Positions 1-8,347 of a stretch of DNA of 64,000 bases are shown here, one piece after another. The DNA lies in the NCBI GenBank assembly GCA_016934715.1, contig JAFGSI010000041.1, forward strand, positions 1 through 64,000, written 5' to 3'. Position 1 is the first letter of the stretch. The number at the start of each line of letters is the position of its first letter. The notes under the pieces are model-generated. The model did no database searches and was not told the origin of the DNA. It saw only the letters and a list, made by a program, of their open reading frames with translations. This stretch comes from Anaerolineales bacterium (lineage in GTDB: Bacteria; Chloroflexota; Anaerolineae; Anaerolineales; Villigracilaceae). Position numbers and translations under genes: made by a program.

Positions 1-94
1 ACGTACGCAGGCACTCCCCTGTCACTCGGTTGCAAGGTACAGATTCACTCCACCTGCCCGATCCATCAATCTTCGATCGAAGCTTAACGGAACT

Positions 95-487
95 ATGGAT
101 TTCACCCTGACTACCCCCGCCCTGCTCTTCTCGGCCATTTCGCTGCTCTTCTTGAGTTACAACACCCGCTTCCTCGCCCTGGCCTCCCTGATCCGCGAAC
201 TGATCACCCGCTATAAGGACGGGCCCGACCCGCGCCTCAAAGGCCAGCTCAAGAACCTGCGATTCCGGATCGTCATCATCCGTTACATGCAGATCTTCGG
301 CGTACTCGCCTTCTTCGGCTGTGTCCTGTGCATGTTCCTGCTCTTCTTCGGATTGACAGCGCTGGGTGAGATCATCTTCGGCGCCAGCCTGGTACTGCTG
401 CTCGTCTCGCTGGGCCTCTCGCTGCTCGAACTCTCCGTCTCGATCGACGCCCTGCAACTGCAGATCGAGGAGATCGACGACCTGTAG
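95..487 (+). CDS. DUF2721 family membrane protein
   Basis: This is a 130-residue integral membrane protein of the DUF2721 type. It has an N-terminal hydrophobic helix (about residues 8-28), a basic cytoplasmic stretch with the RFRIVIIRYMQI segment typical of the family, and two more hydrophobic helices (about 65-85 and 93-115), then an acidic tail ending in EEIDDL. Length matches the family. The function of DUF2721 proteins is unknown. The ATG follows a weak purine stretch (cggaac). It stands alone, with no gene within 300 bases downstream, and nothing in the sequence indicates a partner. Confidence 0.8.
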   Translation: MDFTLTTPALLFSAISLLFLSYNTRFLALASLIRELITRYKDGPDPRLKGQLKNLRFRIVIIRYMQIFGVLAFFGCVLCMFLLFFGLTALGEIIFGASLVLLLVSLGLSLLELSVSIDALQLQIEEIDDL

Positions 488-814
488 CGGTACCAGCCGA
501 TCTCGATTTCCGTCCATGGGAAGACAATCCGTTTTTCTACGGAGGTGATTCGATGAAAGCCGGCCCGTCGAGCGATTGCTTTCATTTAAAATTATTGCTC
601 ACCCGATCCCGGTCAAAAAGATGGGGCAGCCAAGCGGCATAAGTCTGGTCGAGCGTATCATCCGTCCCATTGTGGATCCATCCATGTAGAGGCCTCTTGC
701 AGTTCCTGCTGCACGGCAGTGTTCCTCGCTCAAAGAATGAACCTGCTGAATGCATCCTGATGTTCCAGGCGGATTGTGCTATACTTACGCAGAATTTTTC
801 TCCAAGGAGCCATT
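488..814. other. Intergenic region upstream of the PLP enzyme
   Basis: I see no gene in this stretch. The only recognisable element is an extended -10 promoter near its right end, listed separately. The base composition is lower in GC than the neighbouring genes. Confidence 0.5.
777..785 (+). promoter_or_regulatory. Extended -10 promoter (TGCTATACT)
   Basis: The bases TG-C-TATACT form an extended -10 element, about 30 bases before the ATG of the alpha-oxoamine synthase gene. No good -35 box is seen at 17-bp spacing, which is usual for extended -10 promoters. Confidence 0.5.
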
Positions 815-2026
815 ATGGATATCCAGACCATTGACGATTCGGTCACTCGCCGCATCCGCGCCTTCGTGGACCGGGTTGACTATCTGAAGACCAACGACCT
901 CTACTACTACAATATGCCGGTCAGCGAAGTGCGCGGCGGCGCACGGGTGGTCGTCGACGGGCGCGAGATGGGTATGTACGCCTCCTACAGTTACCTCGGC
1001 CTGCTCGGCCACCCACGCATCAACGCCGCCGCCAAGGCCGCCGTCGACAAGTACGGCACCGGCACCCACGGCGTGCGCCTGCTGGCTGGGACGCTGACGA
1101 TCCACACCGAACTCGAGGAAACCATCGCCGAGTTCAAGCACGCCGAGGCGGCCTTGAGCTACTCGTCAGGCTACGCCACCAACCTGAGCGTCATCTCGAC
1201 CCTGATGGGTCGCGGCGACTACGTCCTGTCAGACAAGCTCAACCACGCCTCGATCGTCGACGGCTGCCTGATGTCGGGGGCCGAATTCCGCCGCTTCAAG
1301 CACAATGACATGGCCGACCTGGAGCACCGCCTCCAGCAGGTCCCCGAGGGTCGGGCCAAGCTGGTCATCGCCGACTCGGTCTTCAGCATGGATGGCGACG
1401 TGATTGACCTGCCGGCGGTGGTGGCTTTATGCAAGAAATACAATGCCTGGCTGATGATGGATGAGGCCCATTCGTTGGGCGTGCTCGGCAAGACCGGGCG
1501 CGGCATCGAGGAACACTTCGACCTGTGGGACTCGGTGGATATAAAAATGGGGACGCTCTCCAAGACGATCCCTTCGGTGGGCGGTTACGTGGCCGGCAAG
1601 AAGGACCTGATCACCTACCTGCGCCACGCCAGCCGGGCTTACATCTTCTCCGCAGCCCTGCCGCCGGCCCAGGCCGCCGCCGCCAATGAGGCCTTCAAGG
1701 TCATCCTCGACGAGCCCTGGCGCATCCGCAAACTGCAGCAGAACGCCGACTTGTTCATCGGTGGGCTGAAGAAGGCCGGCTTCGACACGATGCTGACCAC
1801 CACCGCCATCGTCCCGGTGCTGTGCGGGGCCGACGACCGAGCCTTTGCCCTGACACGTGCCTGCCAGCACCATGACCTGTTCATCCTGCCGGTCGTCTCA
1901 CCCGCCGTGCCGGAGGGCCTGGCCCGTCTGCGGGCCACCGTCCTGGCAGCCCATGAGCCTGACGAGATCAAGTACGCCATCTCGGTCATCGAACAGGCCG
2001 GCAAGGAGATCGGGATCATCCAGTAA
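815..2026 (+). CDS. Alpha-oxoamine synthase family PLP enzyme (KBL/BioF/serine palmitoyltransferase-like)
   Basis: This 403-residue protein belongs to fold-type I PLP enzymes of the alpha-oxoamine synthase family, which condense an amino acid with an acyl-CoA and release CO2. Visible motifs are GTGTHGVR (residues 81-88), the PLP-stacking histidine in NHAS (143-146), DEAHSLG (216-222) and the Schiff-base lysine K250 in GTLSKT. Members include KBL, BioF, ALA synthase and serine palmitoyltransferase. The sequence does not decide among them; no biotin, threonine or haem gene is nearby, and a role in sphingoid-base or polyketide-type lipid synthesis is possible. The ATG at 815 is chosen over an upstream GTG because AAGGAG sits six bases before it. 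A strong terminator follows, so it is monocistronic. Confidence 0.85.
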   Translation: MDIQTIDDSVTRRIRAFVDRVDYLKTNDLYYYNMPVSEVRGGARVVVDGREMGMYASYSYLGLLGHPRINAAAKAAVDKYGTGTHGVRLLAGTLTIHTELEETIAEFKHAEAALSYSSGYATNLSVISTLMGRGDYVLSDKLNHASIVDGCLMSGAEFRRFKHNDMADLEHRLQQVPEGRAKLVIADSVFSMDGDVIDLPAVVALCKKYNAWLMMDEAHSLGVLGKTGRGIEEHFDLWDSVDIKMGTLSKTIPSVGGYVAGKKDLITYLRHASRAYIFSAALPPAQAAAANEAFKVILDEPWRIRKLQQNADLFIGGLKKAGFDTMLTTTAIVPVLCGADDRAFALTRACQHHDLFILPVVSPAVPEGLARLRATVLAAHEPDEIKYAISVIEQAGKEIGIIQ

Positions 2027-2043
2027 GCAGCAACCTGGAAGAC

Positions 2044-2078
2044 AAGCGCCAGAGCGAATGCCTCTGGCGCTTTTTATT
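2044..2078 (+). terminator. Rho-independent terminator
   Basis: An 11-bp perfect stem (AAGCGCCAGAG with CTCTGGCGCTT) with a 7-base loop is followed by a T-run. It lies 17 bases after the stop of the PLP enzyme. Confidence 0.9.
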
Positions 2079-2513
2079 CCTGTTGAACAGCCTGTGCCAC
2101 CCCAAAACCGATCAAGGGAAACGTTACGCCAGATTCGATCCTGTCGCCCAGGCTGAGCGCCCTCTTCTCCGCGATCTTGGCCTGTGAGAATTCCCTGACC
2201 GGTTCTCGCAACAAAGACTTGCAGGTCTCTCTGTATCCCTGACCTGCCACAACTCGATCCGAGCGTCGCCAGCGCAGTGCTCAGGTCACTCGTCTGGTCA
2301 CGAAGCTGGGTGGACATGGATGGATCGCCAAGATCAAGGACTCGCGCTTGGATCGTTCCACACCTCGCGGCACTCGCGTGATGTCTGCTGAAATATATTG
2401 TCGCAAGGCAACCTTCACCGCTTATGCCCCACCCAGAGTAAAGAACTTCGCGGGAGGCCCAGTTCTTAAAGAGAGATCCTACAGGTTTCTGTCACCAGTC
2501 GTTGGAAGAAAGA
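2079..2513. other. Intergenic region, no gene seen
   Basis: This stretch between two convergent genes has no reading frame with coding character or a ribosome-binding site. I find no repeat or RNA signature in it. Confidence 0.4.
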
Positions 2514-2545
2514 GAACTTCCGGGATCACGAGGTCCCGGAAGTTC
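2514..2545 (-). terminator. Rho-independent terminator, copy 1 of a twin hairpin
   Basis: A 12-bp stem (GAACTTCCGGGA with TCCCGGAAGTTC) lies 20 bases beyond the stop of the methyltransferase. On the minus strand it is followed by a T-rich stretch (TCTTTCTTCC). A nearly identical hairpin lies on the other side of the methyltransferase at 3535-3566. Confidence 0.8.
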
Positions 2546-2564
2546 TTCATGGCCTGGAGAAATA

Positions 2565-3446
2565 TCAACCGGCCTGCAGGCCGAGCGGTTTGCGGGCGAT
2601 CAATTCGTGCCAGACGCGCGGGATCTCGGTGATGTCCAGGTCGTCCAATGCCTTGACGAGAGCCCGGCTCTTTTCCTCGAGGGACACCTTCTCCCCGTCG
2701 ATCAGGTCTGCGAAAACACCGTAGATGAATCGCGGGTATTGGGCGATGGTGGCAAGCGCCTGCCGGGACATTCGCACGGACCTCTTGGCCTCGTGGATCA
2801 CGGAAAGGCCGGCGTTGACGATCATCTGCTTGTATTCTTCGGGGGTATGGGTGATCAATCCCTTGACCTCCCGGCTGCGTTTCCCGCCCAGGATGGCGAA
2901 GGCGCGTGCTTTCCACCTGCCTACCGGGAGGGCAGCCTGCTCGAGGGCGGCGGTGGTGAAGGCGCTGTTGTAGGTAAAGACCCCGCCCGGGATCAGCAAT
3001 TTGGCGATCATGCCCAGGACATTCTGCTTATCCTCTTCTTCCACTTCGTGGAGCGCGTCGTGGATGCTGATATAGTCGACCCCACCGGGCGGGATCTTCC
3101 CGGCGAGCAACCGGTCCATCTCCTGGGCCTTCCCTTCCAGGAATTGGATACGGCAGACTGGCGTGGAAGGGGTGTTCTGGCGGGCATTTTCGAGGGCGAA
3201 GGGATCGGGCTCGATGCCGATGATCGACCCCGTCTTGCCATTTTCCTGGCAGAGGCGGCTCATCTCCTGGGGGACGAGCCCTGTCCCGCTGGCGAGGTCC
3301 ACCTGGAAAAATCCTTCCGGCAGACCCGCGAAAGCCCGGGAAAGAAGCTGCTGGTTCGCTTCCCGGTATGCTTTGTCCCTGGAAAAGGCGACGAAGTTAT
3401 AGTCCTTGGACTGTGCAACCTGCCGGGCGAACGTTTCATCGGTCAT
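2565..3446 (-). CDS. SAM-dependent class I methyltransferase
   Basis: This 293-residue protein has the Rossmann-type SAM-binding core: motif I VDLASGTG (residues 49-56), an acidic end of strand 2 (GIEPDP), and a post-II segment with ISIHDALHEV. The N-terminal 45 residues and the C-terminal 90 are helical additions that probably carry the substrate site. The family of type 11 methyltransferases is broad and the substrate cannot be told. The ATG is well supported by GGAGGTG six bases upstream. It is flanked on both sides by near-identical terminator hairpins, so it is a single-gene unit and may have come in as a cassette or arisen by local duplication. Confidence 0.8.
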   Translation of the reverse strand: MTDETFARQVAQSKDYNFVAFSRDKAYREANQQLLSRAFAGLPEGFFQVDLASGTGLVPQEMSRLCQENGKTGSIIGIEPDPFALENARQNTPSTPVCRIQFLEGKAQEMDRLLAGKIPPGGVDYISIHDALHEVEEEDKQNVLGMIAKLLIPGGVFTYNSAFTTAALEQAALPVGRWKARAFAILGGKRSREVKGLITHTPEEYKQMIVNAGLSVIHEAKRSVRMSRQALATIAQYPRFIYGVFADLIDGEKVSLEEKSRALVKALDDLDITEIPRVWHELIARKPLGLQAG

Positions 3447-3534
3447 CGGAACACCTCCAGATCTTGCATGTTTGACTTTACAACCCCCACCGGAGGGATT
3501 GGTTGCCAGCGCAAGGCAGCTGCCAGCAGAAGCA

Positions 3535-3566
3535 AAACTTCCGGGATCGCGAGGCCCCGGAAGTTT
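3535..3566 (-). terminator. Hairpin terminator, copy 2 of the twin
   Basis: An 11-bp stem (AAACTTCCGGG with CCCGGAAGTTT) with loop sequence ATCGCGAGGC is almost identical to the hairpin at 2514-2545, including a shared GCCTGG downstream. On the minus strand it is followed by TTGCTTCT. It lies 20 bases beyond the stop of the short frame at 3586-3768, which suggests that this frame is or was the end of a gene. Confidence 0.65.
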
Positions 3567-3585
3567 ATTGCCTGGGAGGAACCGC

Positions 3586-3768
3586 TCAGCGTTTCACCCT
3601 GGCATGAAACAGCACTGCCTTCAAGATGCTCCCACCGGCTTTTTCGATGATCCCGCCCATCCCGGTGTACAGGCATTCGCGTGTTTCATGGTCCAACGAC
3701 CAGTGGCCGGGACCGCCTTTTACCACCGTGTGGCGGGTCGGGATCCTCCTGGGGTCACTCCTTTGCAT
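3586..3768 (-). CDS. Short hypothetical protein, possibly the C-terminal remnant of a methyltransferase
   Basis: This 60-residue frame starts at an ATG and ends 20 bases before a terminator hairpin. The residues GHWSLDHETRECL and GGIIEKAGGS resemble the C-terminal ends of some type 11 methyltransferases, in which a helix and a GGS turn precede the last strand. No SAM-binding half is found upstream in any minus frame, so if the resemblance is real this is a leftover of a decayed gene. It could also be a genuine small protein or chance. The neighbouring intact methyltransferase has the same terminator, which supports a duplicated past. Confidence 0.3.
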   Translation of the reverse strand: MQRSDPRRIPTRHTVVKGGPGHWSLDHETRECLYTGMGGIIEKAGGSILKAVLFHARVKR

Positions 3769-4294
3769 CAGAATTGTCTCCGGAATGCTGCTCCTGGAGT
3801 GACCTGGGCGGCTCCAGGGTATCGGCAGGCAATCCGAGCACCGCTGGCCAATGGATCCTCCTGTTCATCAACCAGGGTCTACACATCCTGTTTACCATCC
3901 TGGCCTTCCTGCCCCCGACGGGGAAGAGCAGAGGAGAGCAACCCCAGAAGGAGATCGCTGTCAAGGAAGAGGTGCTTTACGCCACCGTCCATACCCCTGC
4001 ATGGCCGCAAACAGCCTCCTGCAGCGGGTGAACGATCCTGGGAGCATCGGGGGTTCCCGCAGGCTGCCGGGCTCTCTCTTCCTCAGCAGGACCACCTTTT
4101 CCTCTGTGACACTCTTTCAACACCGCAGATGACCCCTTTCCTCGCAAAAGCCAAAAGCAGGCGAGAGATTCTCGTGCTTATGGCTTTCTTGGTGGTAAGA
4201 TACAGGGTGCTGCGGAAATATCCGGACATAACCGAGTCATGAGCAGTCAAGTCGATGTTGCCCCCTCAGGAAGAAAGCACGGAACAGAAAACCC
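3769..4294. other. Intergenic region, probable degraded sequence
   Basis: Several overlapping open frames occur here, but none has a ribosome-binding site, a recognisable motif or consistent codon use. Together with the short frame at 3586-3768 this may be decayed coding DNA. I see no RNA gene or repeat. Confidence 0.4.
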
Positions 4295-4735
4295 ATGCCC
4301 CAACCTTACCAGACCCAGCGCGAAGACCTGACCCTCAGTTGCGATCCTGCCCGCCTCGATCTGGAGGCCATCGCCGGCCTGTTGGCCCATTCCTACTGGG
4401 CCCCGCACCGGACTCGCGCCCAGATCACCCGCACCCTCCAGCACTCGCTGGCCTTCGGCGTCTACACTGCCGACAACCGTCAGGTCGGCTTCGCCCGGGT
4501 GGTCAGCGATTACACCACCTTCGCCTGGTTGTGCGATGTCATTGTCCACGAGGATTTCCGCGGCCAAGGGATCGGCAAGTGGCTGATGGCCTCCATCCTG
4601 TCCCATCCAGATTTACATGGTCTGAAACGGATCCTGCTCGCCACCCGCGACGCCCACGGCCTGTACAGCCAGTTCGGCTTCACGCCCCTCAACGAACCTG
4701 ACCGCTGGATGGAACGCTTCCATCCCGAGGCCTGA
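4295..4735 (+). CDS. GNAT family N-acetyltransferase
   Basis: This 146-residue protein is a compact GNAT acetyltransferase, which moves an acetyl group from acetyl-CoA to an amine. The acetyl-CoA pyrophosphate-binding motif A is clear: VIVHEDFRGQGIGKWLM, preceded by the strand ending FAWLCD. The late YSQFGF segment is the usual motif B. It resembles the small YjgM/ElaA-like group, whose substrates are unknown. It lies three bases before the start of the rRNA methyltransferase, so the two are probably one transcript, and it might modify a ribosomal or translation component; that is only a guess from position. Confidence 0.85.
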   Translation: MPQPYQTQREDLTLSCDPARLDLEAIAGLLAHSYWAPHRTRAQITRTLQHSLAFGVYTADNRQVGFARVVSDYTTFAWLCDVIVHEDFRGQGIGKWLMASILSHPDLHGLKRILLATRDAHGLYSQFGFTPLNEPDRWMERFHPEA

Positions 4736-4738
4736 CGG

Positions 4739-5947
4739 ATGCCGGTGGAAATCAATCAGATGTCCGCTCTCATTCTCAAACCGGGGCGCGAAAAGTCGCT
4801 CCTGCGTCGTCACCCGTGGATCTTCTCGGGGGCCGTTCAGCACGTGGACGGGAATCCCGTTCTCGGCACGACCGTGGAACTGCGCTCCGCCAAAGGCGAC
4901 TTCCTGGCCCGGGCGGCATTCTCGCCCCACTCCCAGATCCGGGCCCGGGTCTGGACCTTCAACCCTGACGAGGTCGTGGATGCCGATTTTTTCCGCCGCC
5001 GGATTTCTGGCGCCATTTCCTTGCGTTCGATGTTGAACGTGGCTGTCAACACGGATGCCCTCCGCATGGTCCACGCCGAATCAGACGGCCTGCCAGGGCT
5101 GGTCGTCGACCGCTACGCCAACGTGCTGGTGGCCCAGTTCCTGTCCGCGGGGGCCGAGGCCTGGCGCGAAACGATCGCCGACCTGCTGCTCGCCGAGACC
5201 GGCCTGGCATCCATTTACGAACGCTCCGACGCCGATGTGCGCCAGCTCGAAGGCCTGTCATCTCGCTGCGGCCCCCTGCGCGGCAGCATTTCCCCAAGCC
5301 CATTGACCATCACCGAAGACGGCCTTGAATTCCTCGTCGACCTGGAACGCGGCCACAAGACCGGCTTCTACCTCGACCAGCGCCTCAACCGGCACAGGGT
5401 TCGCGAGTTGGCTGCCGGGCGGGAAGTGCTCGATTGCTTCTGCTACACCGGCGGGTTCACGGTCAACGCCCTGGCGGGTGGGGCGCAGGCGGTGCTCTCG
5501 GTCGACTCGTCGGCTGAAGCCCTGTCCCTGTGCCGGGAGAACGTGGCCCTCAACCGCCTGCCCGCCGACCGCCACACGACCAGCGAGGGCGATGTTTTCC
5601 AGCTCCTGCGCCGCTTACGCGACGAGGGTCGGGTCTTCGACCTGATCGTTCTCGACCCGCCCAAGTTCGCTCCAACAGCCGCCCAGGCCGAAAAAGCCGC
5701 TCGCGGCTATAAGGACATCAACCTGCTGGCCTTCAAACTGCTGCGCCCCGGCGGGCTGCTGGTAACCTTCTCCTGCTCGGGCGGTGTGGACGCGGCCCTG
5801 TTCCAGAAGATCGTCGCCGGTGCAGCCCTGGACGCCGGGGTCGAGGCCCGGATCGTCGGCTACCTGGCCCAGGGCTCAGACCATCCCGTGGGAGTGTATT
5901 TTCCCGAGGGGCATTATCTGAAAGGAATGATCGTTCAAAAAACATAA
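4739..5947 (+). CDS. rlmI: Class I rRNA methyltransferase, RlmI-like (m5C of 23S rRNA)
   Basis: This 402-residue protein matches the RlmI/YccW family. It has an N-terminal PUA-type RNA-binding domain (about residues 8-80, beginning LKPGREKSLLRRHPWIFSG), a central linker domain, and a SAM-dependent methyltransferase domain with motif I VLDCFCYTGGF (230-240) and the LDPPKFA motif near residue 305. RlmI methylates a cytosine of 23S rRNA in E. coli; the exact target here is inferred. The start at 4739 follows the previous stop by three bases; the internal ATG at 4760 is an alternative that would give the more usual N-terminus. It is probably cotranscribed with the GNAT gene. Confidence 0.85.
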   Translation: MPVEINQMSALILKPGREKSLLRRHPWIFSGAVQHVDGNPVLGTTVELRSAKGDFLARAAFSPHSQIRARVWTFNPDEVVDADFFRRRISGAISLRSMLNVAVNTDALRMVHAESDGLPGLVVDRYANVLVAQFLSAGAEAWRETIADLLLAETGLASIYERSDADVRQLEGLSSRCGPLRGSISPSPLTITEDGLEFLVDLERGHKTGFYLDQRLNRHRVRELAAGREVLDCFCYTGGFTVNALAGGAQAVLSVDSSAEALSLCRENVALNRLPADRHTTSEGDVFQLLRRLRDEGRVFDLIVLDPPKFAPTAAQAEKAARGYKDINLLAFKLLRPGGLLVTFSCSGGVDAALFQKIVAGAALDAGVEARIVGYLAQGSDHPVGVYFPEGHYLKGMIVQKT

Positions 5948-5998
5948 CGCCGGACCCTCTGAGCGCTGACCGCTCCTATTGGCGCTTTTTTTCCAAGG

Positions 5999-6004
5999 TA
6001 TAAT
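5999..6004 (+). promoter_or_regulatory. -10 box (TATAAT) upstream of the membrane glycosyltransferase
   Basis: A consensus TATAAT lies 45 bases before the ATG of the next gene. No convincing -35 box is seen. A short GC-rich inverted repeat followed by a T-run (5961-5992) just before it may end the rlmI transcript. Confidence 0.5.
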
Positions 6005-6049
6005 ATTTTCCATACACCTTTGCGATCTTTTTTTGAGGTTCATCCCCCC

Positions 6050-7963
6050 ATGCAGCATCTGCTTCGTACAATAAAAACTATCCCATGGCTCGTGGATAGT
6101 CTCGCCTTGTTGGGCGGAATCACGTATCTTGTCCAGTCATGGACCTATGCCCACATTCTGACGACAATGGTGGATGAAGGCGGATATTTATATCTAGGCC
6201 ACTTGTTTGCCCAGGGGACCTATCACCCATTTCAAGACTACGGTCCGGCCACCTTTTATGCGCCGCTGGCGTACTTGATACCCGGATCTATCCAGGACTG
6301 GTTTGGGCCGGGATTGCAGACCGGCCGTTTTCTTGCAATCGTGCTGGGTGTCTTGATGCTGATTGGAATCTGGGCAACTGCGCGGCGTCTGGGCGGCAGA
6401 TGGTGGGGGGTGGCTGTGGTTTGGGCAGTCGCGCTCAATCCCATGAATATCCAGGTCTACAGTCTGGCTATTTCTCAAGTGCTGACGGCCTGTATGCTGG
6501 CCTGGATCCTCTACTTCGTATTGGGAGATCAGCGCTCATTCTGGCACATCGTGATCGGGTCCTTCCTTTGCGGCCTGATGGTGATGACCCGCCAGAATAT
6601 GCTACCAGCAGTTCCCCTGATCATTGGCTACATATTCTGGCAGCATGGACGGAAAGCGGGCCTAGGGTCCACGATCGCCAGTATTCTCCCGATCGCGGTC
6701 CTTCTACTTGTTTACTGGCCAGGAATTCTCGATTTGTGGGCAATCTGGCTTCCGGGTAATCTGTCGTTCACCGGCAACCCGGATCCATATCAGGTCGGGG
6801 AGACGGCTTCCTTCCTGGCACCCGTCATCGATTTCGAAGCAAGGATGATGGTTTTGCTTGAGGGCCTGCGTTTTAACTACATTACACTGGTGGGAGCGTT
6901 GGGGACCTTCCTCCTCTGGCCGCATCCTAAAAAATGGAAGGGGTGGGAACACAAGCGGTCTGCGATCTTCCTGGCGATCTTCTACTTTTCCCTGTTGCTT
7001 GCCCACGGCTGGGCATCGCTGGCAAACGATTTTGCGCCCTATGCTTTCGCAACCTATCTGAGTTACTTTAATTTCACTGCCCTGCTCTTGATCGTCGCCT
7101 CATTTCCAGCATGGGAAAAGAGTCTATCGAAATTCCGATCGCTCAGTATCGTTATGTTTGCACTCCTGGTAAGTATCGGGTTGAGCTATTATATTTTCAA
7201 TAACAACGCAGGGTTGAATTACGACCTTGTGGGAATGGCACGGGATTCTCTATTTCGAATACTGAGGCTCCCTGTTCCCTGGATGCGAGATGGCCAATTT
7301 TTGCCCGACCCGGTACCGCTGGGGGGCCTTCTCGCCAACCTGTTCCATCTTGACCTCGACTATCTCCTGTTCGATCCCCAGGGGCAAAGGGTTTCCTTCA
7401 TTGCCTTCAATCTCTTCTACACGATCCTTGTGCTTGGAATTCTCTATGCCGGCTTTCGTTTCCTCTCGCGAAAGAGAGCCGGGCATTTCACTTATGGCTA
7501 TATCGTGTTGATTGCAACCGTTGCGATCGGCTACCTGCTGTCCCCCTTGCTGGAAGGAGCATTCTACGAAAGAGGCTATTGTCGAAACAGCGATCTGATT
7601 CAATTCTACGAAGCCATCGGCGCGGATCTTTCCCGGGTCATCCCCGCGGGAAGTCAGGTCTATTGGGGCGTGGATTCACCCACGCTGCTGCTCTATTTGC
7701 CCGACGTGGCGGTCTACCCGGCGCAGATCTACGGTGGGTATAGCCGCAGGACCGGGGGGAACACAGATGAACTGCTCAGACGCGGTTTTTGGAACGACGA
7801 GGCAGCGAGTCAATGGGCCGCTGAAGCCGATTACATCATCCTGGATGAGATCAGCTATGCTGAGTGGGACTTCGCAACCGACCAGTATGGATTGATCCTC
7901 GAGCTCTCCACACACCCCTGCCAGGAAGGATATTCGCTCTACGTCCTGCAAAGAGTACGCTGA
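6050..7963 (+). CDS. GT-C type membrane glycosyltransferase-like protein (GT39/PMT-related)
   Basis: This 637-residue protein has about eleven hydrophobic helices and resembles the polyprenol-phosphate sugar transferases of clan GT-C. The N-terminal helix is followed by an extracytoplasmic loop with MVDEGGYLY, where GT-C enzymes carry the catalytic acid near the end of TM1. A C-terminal soluble segment of about 130 residues contains VYWGVDSPTLLLYLP. The ATG at 6050 has GAGG 11 bases upstream and is preferred to a TTG at 6020. GC content here is visibly lower (roughly 45-55 per cent in sampled lines) than in the flanking genes (about 65-70), with different codon use, which suggests acquisition by transfer. 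The substrate is unknown. Confidence 0.75.
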   Translation: MQHLLRTIKTIPWLVDSLALLGGITYLVQSWTYAHILTTMVDEGGYLYLGHLFAQGTYHPFQDYGPATFYAPLAYLIPGSIQDWFGPGLQTGRFLAIVLGVLMLIGIWATARRLGGRWWGVAVVWAVALNPMNIQVYSLAISQVLTACMLAWILYFVLGDQRSFWHIVIGSFLCGLMVMTRQNMLPAVPLIIGYIFWQHGRKAGLGSTIASILPIAVLLLVYWPGILDLWAIWLPGNLSFTGNPDPYQVGETASFLAPVIDFEARMMVLLEGLRFNYITLVGALGTFLLWPHPKKWKGWEHKRSAIFLAIFYFSLLLAHGWASLANDFAPYAFATYLSYFNFTALLLIVASFPAWEKSLSKFRSLSIVMFALLVSIGLSYYIFNNNAGLNYDLVGMARDSLFRILRLPVPWMRDGQFLPDPVPLGGLLANLFHLDLDYLLFDPQGQRVSFIAFNLFYTILVLGILYAGFRFLSRKRAGHFTYGYIVLIATVAIGYLLSPLLEGAFYERGYCRNSDLIQFYEAIGADLSRVIPAGSQVYWGVDSPTLLLYLPDVAVYPAQIYGGYSRRTGGNTDELLRRGFWNDEAASQWAAEADYIILDEISYAEWDFATDQYGLILELSTHPCQEGYSLYVLQRVR

Positions 7964-8306
7964 TGCGAAGGCGTTTTGACCAAGAACGCGTTCCGAAGGG
8001 TTGAGCGCATCTTTCATACATTCTTTTCCCTGGCCGGGTATCCAGGCAAAAGAACAAGAAGAAAATCGGGGGATCCGTTCCCACAATCACATTGATTTTC
8101 AGGGTCCGCCGACCAGTTCAACCGCGTCGCTCTCGTCCCAGTGGCTCAACAGCGACTGGTCGGCGGTGGAATTTGCACTGATTCATAGTTTCCTCCAAAC
8201 CCTGAACGAAAAGAAAGAACAACGCTTTTCCCTGCCTGGGATCACTATGGCCTACCACCCGGGATGAGGCACCCACCTGTTTATGGAAGGCAGCAGGTCA
8301 GGTAGA
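7964..8306. other. Intergenic region with a long inverted repeat
   Basis: I see no convincing gene. An inverted repeat with perfect 12-bp arms (CCGCCGACCAGT at 8106-8117 and ACTGGTCGGCGG at 8155-8166) encloses a shorter TCGCT/AGCGA stem. It has no T-run and does not look like a terminator. Its role is unknown. Confidence 0.45.
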
Positions 8307-8338
8307 AAATTCCCGGTGCGGCCTGCACCGGGAATTTG
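8307..8338 (-). terminator. Rho-independent terminator of the fusion gene
   Basis: A 13-bp perfect stem (AAATTCCCGGTGC with GCACCGGGAATTT) is followed on the minus strand by TTTTCTACC. It lies ten bases beyond the stop of the aminotransferase/PEPCK-like gene. Confidence 0.85.
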
Positions 8339-8347
8339 GCTACTGCG

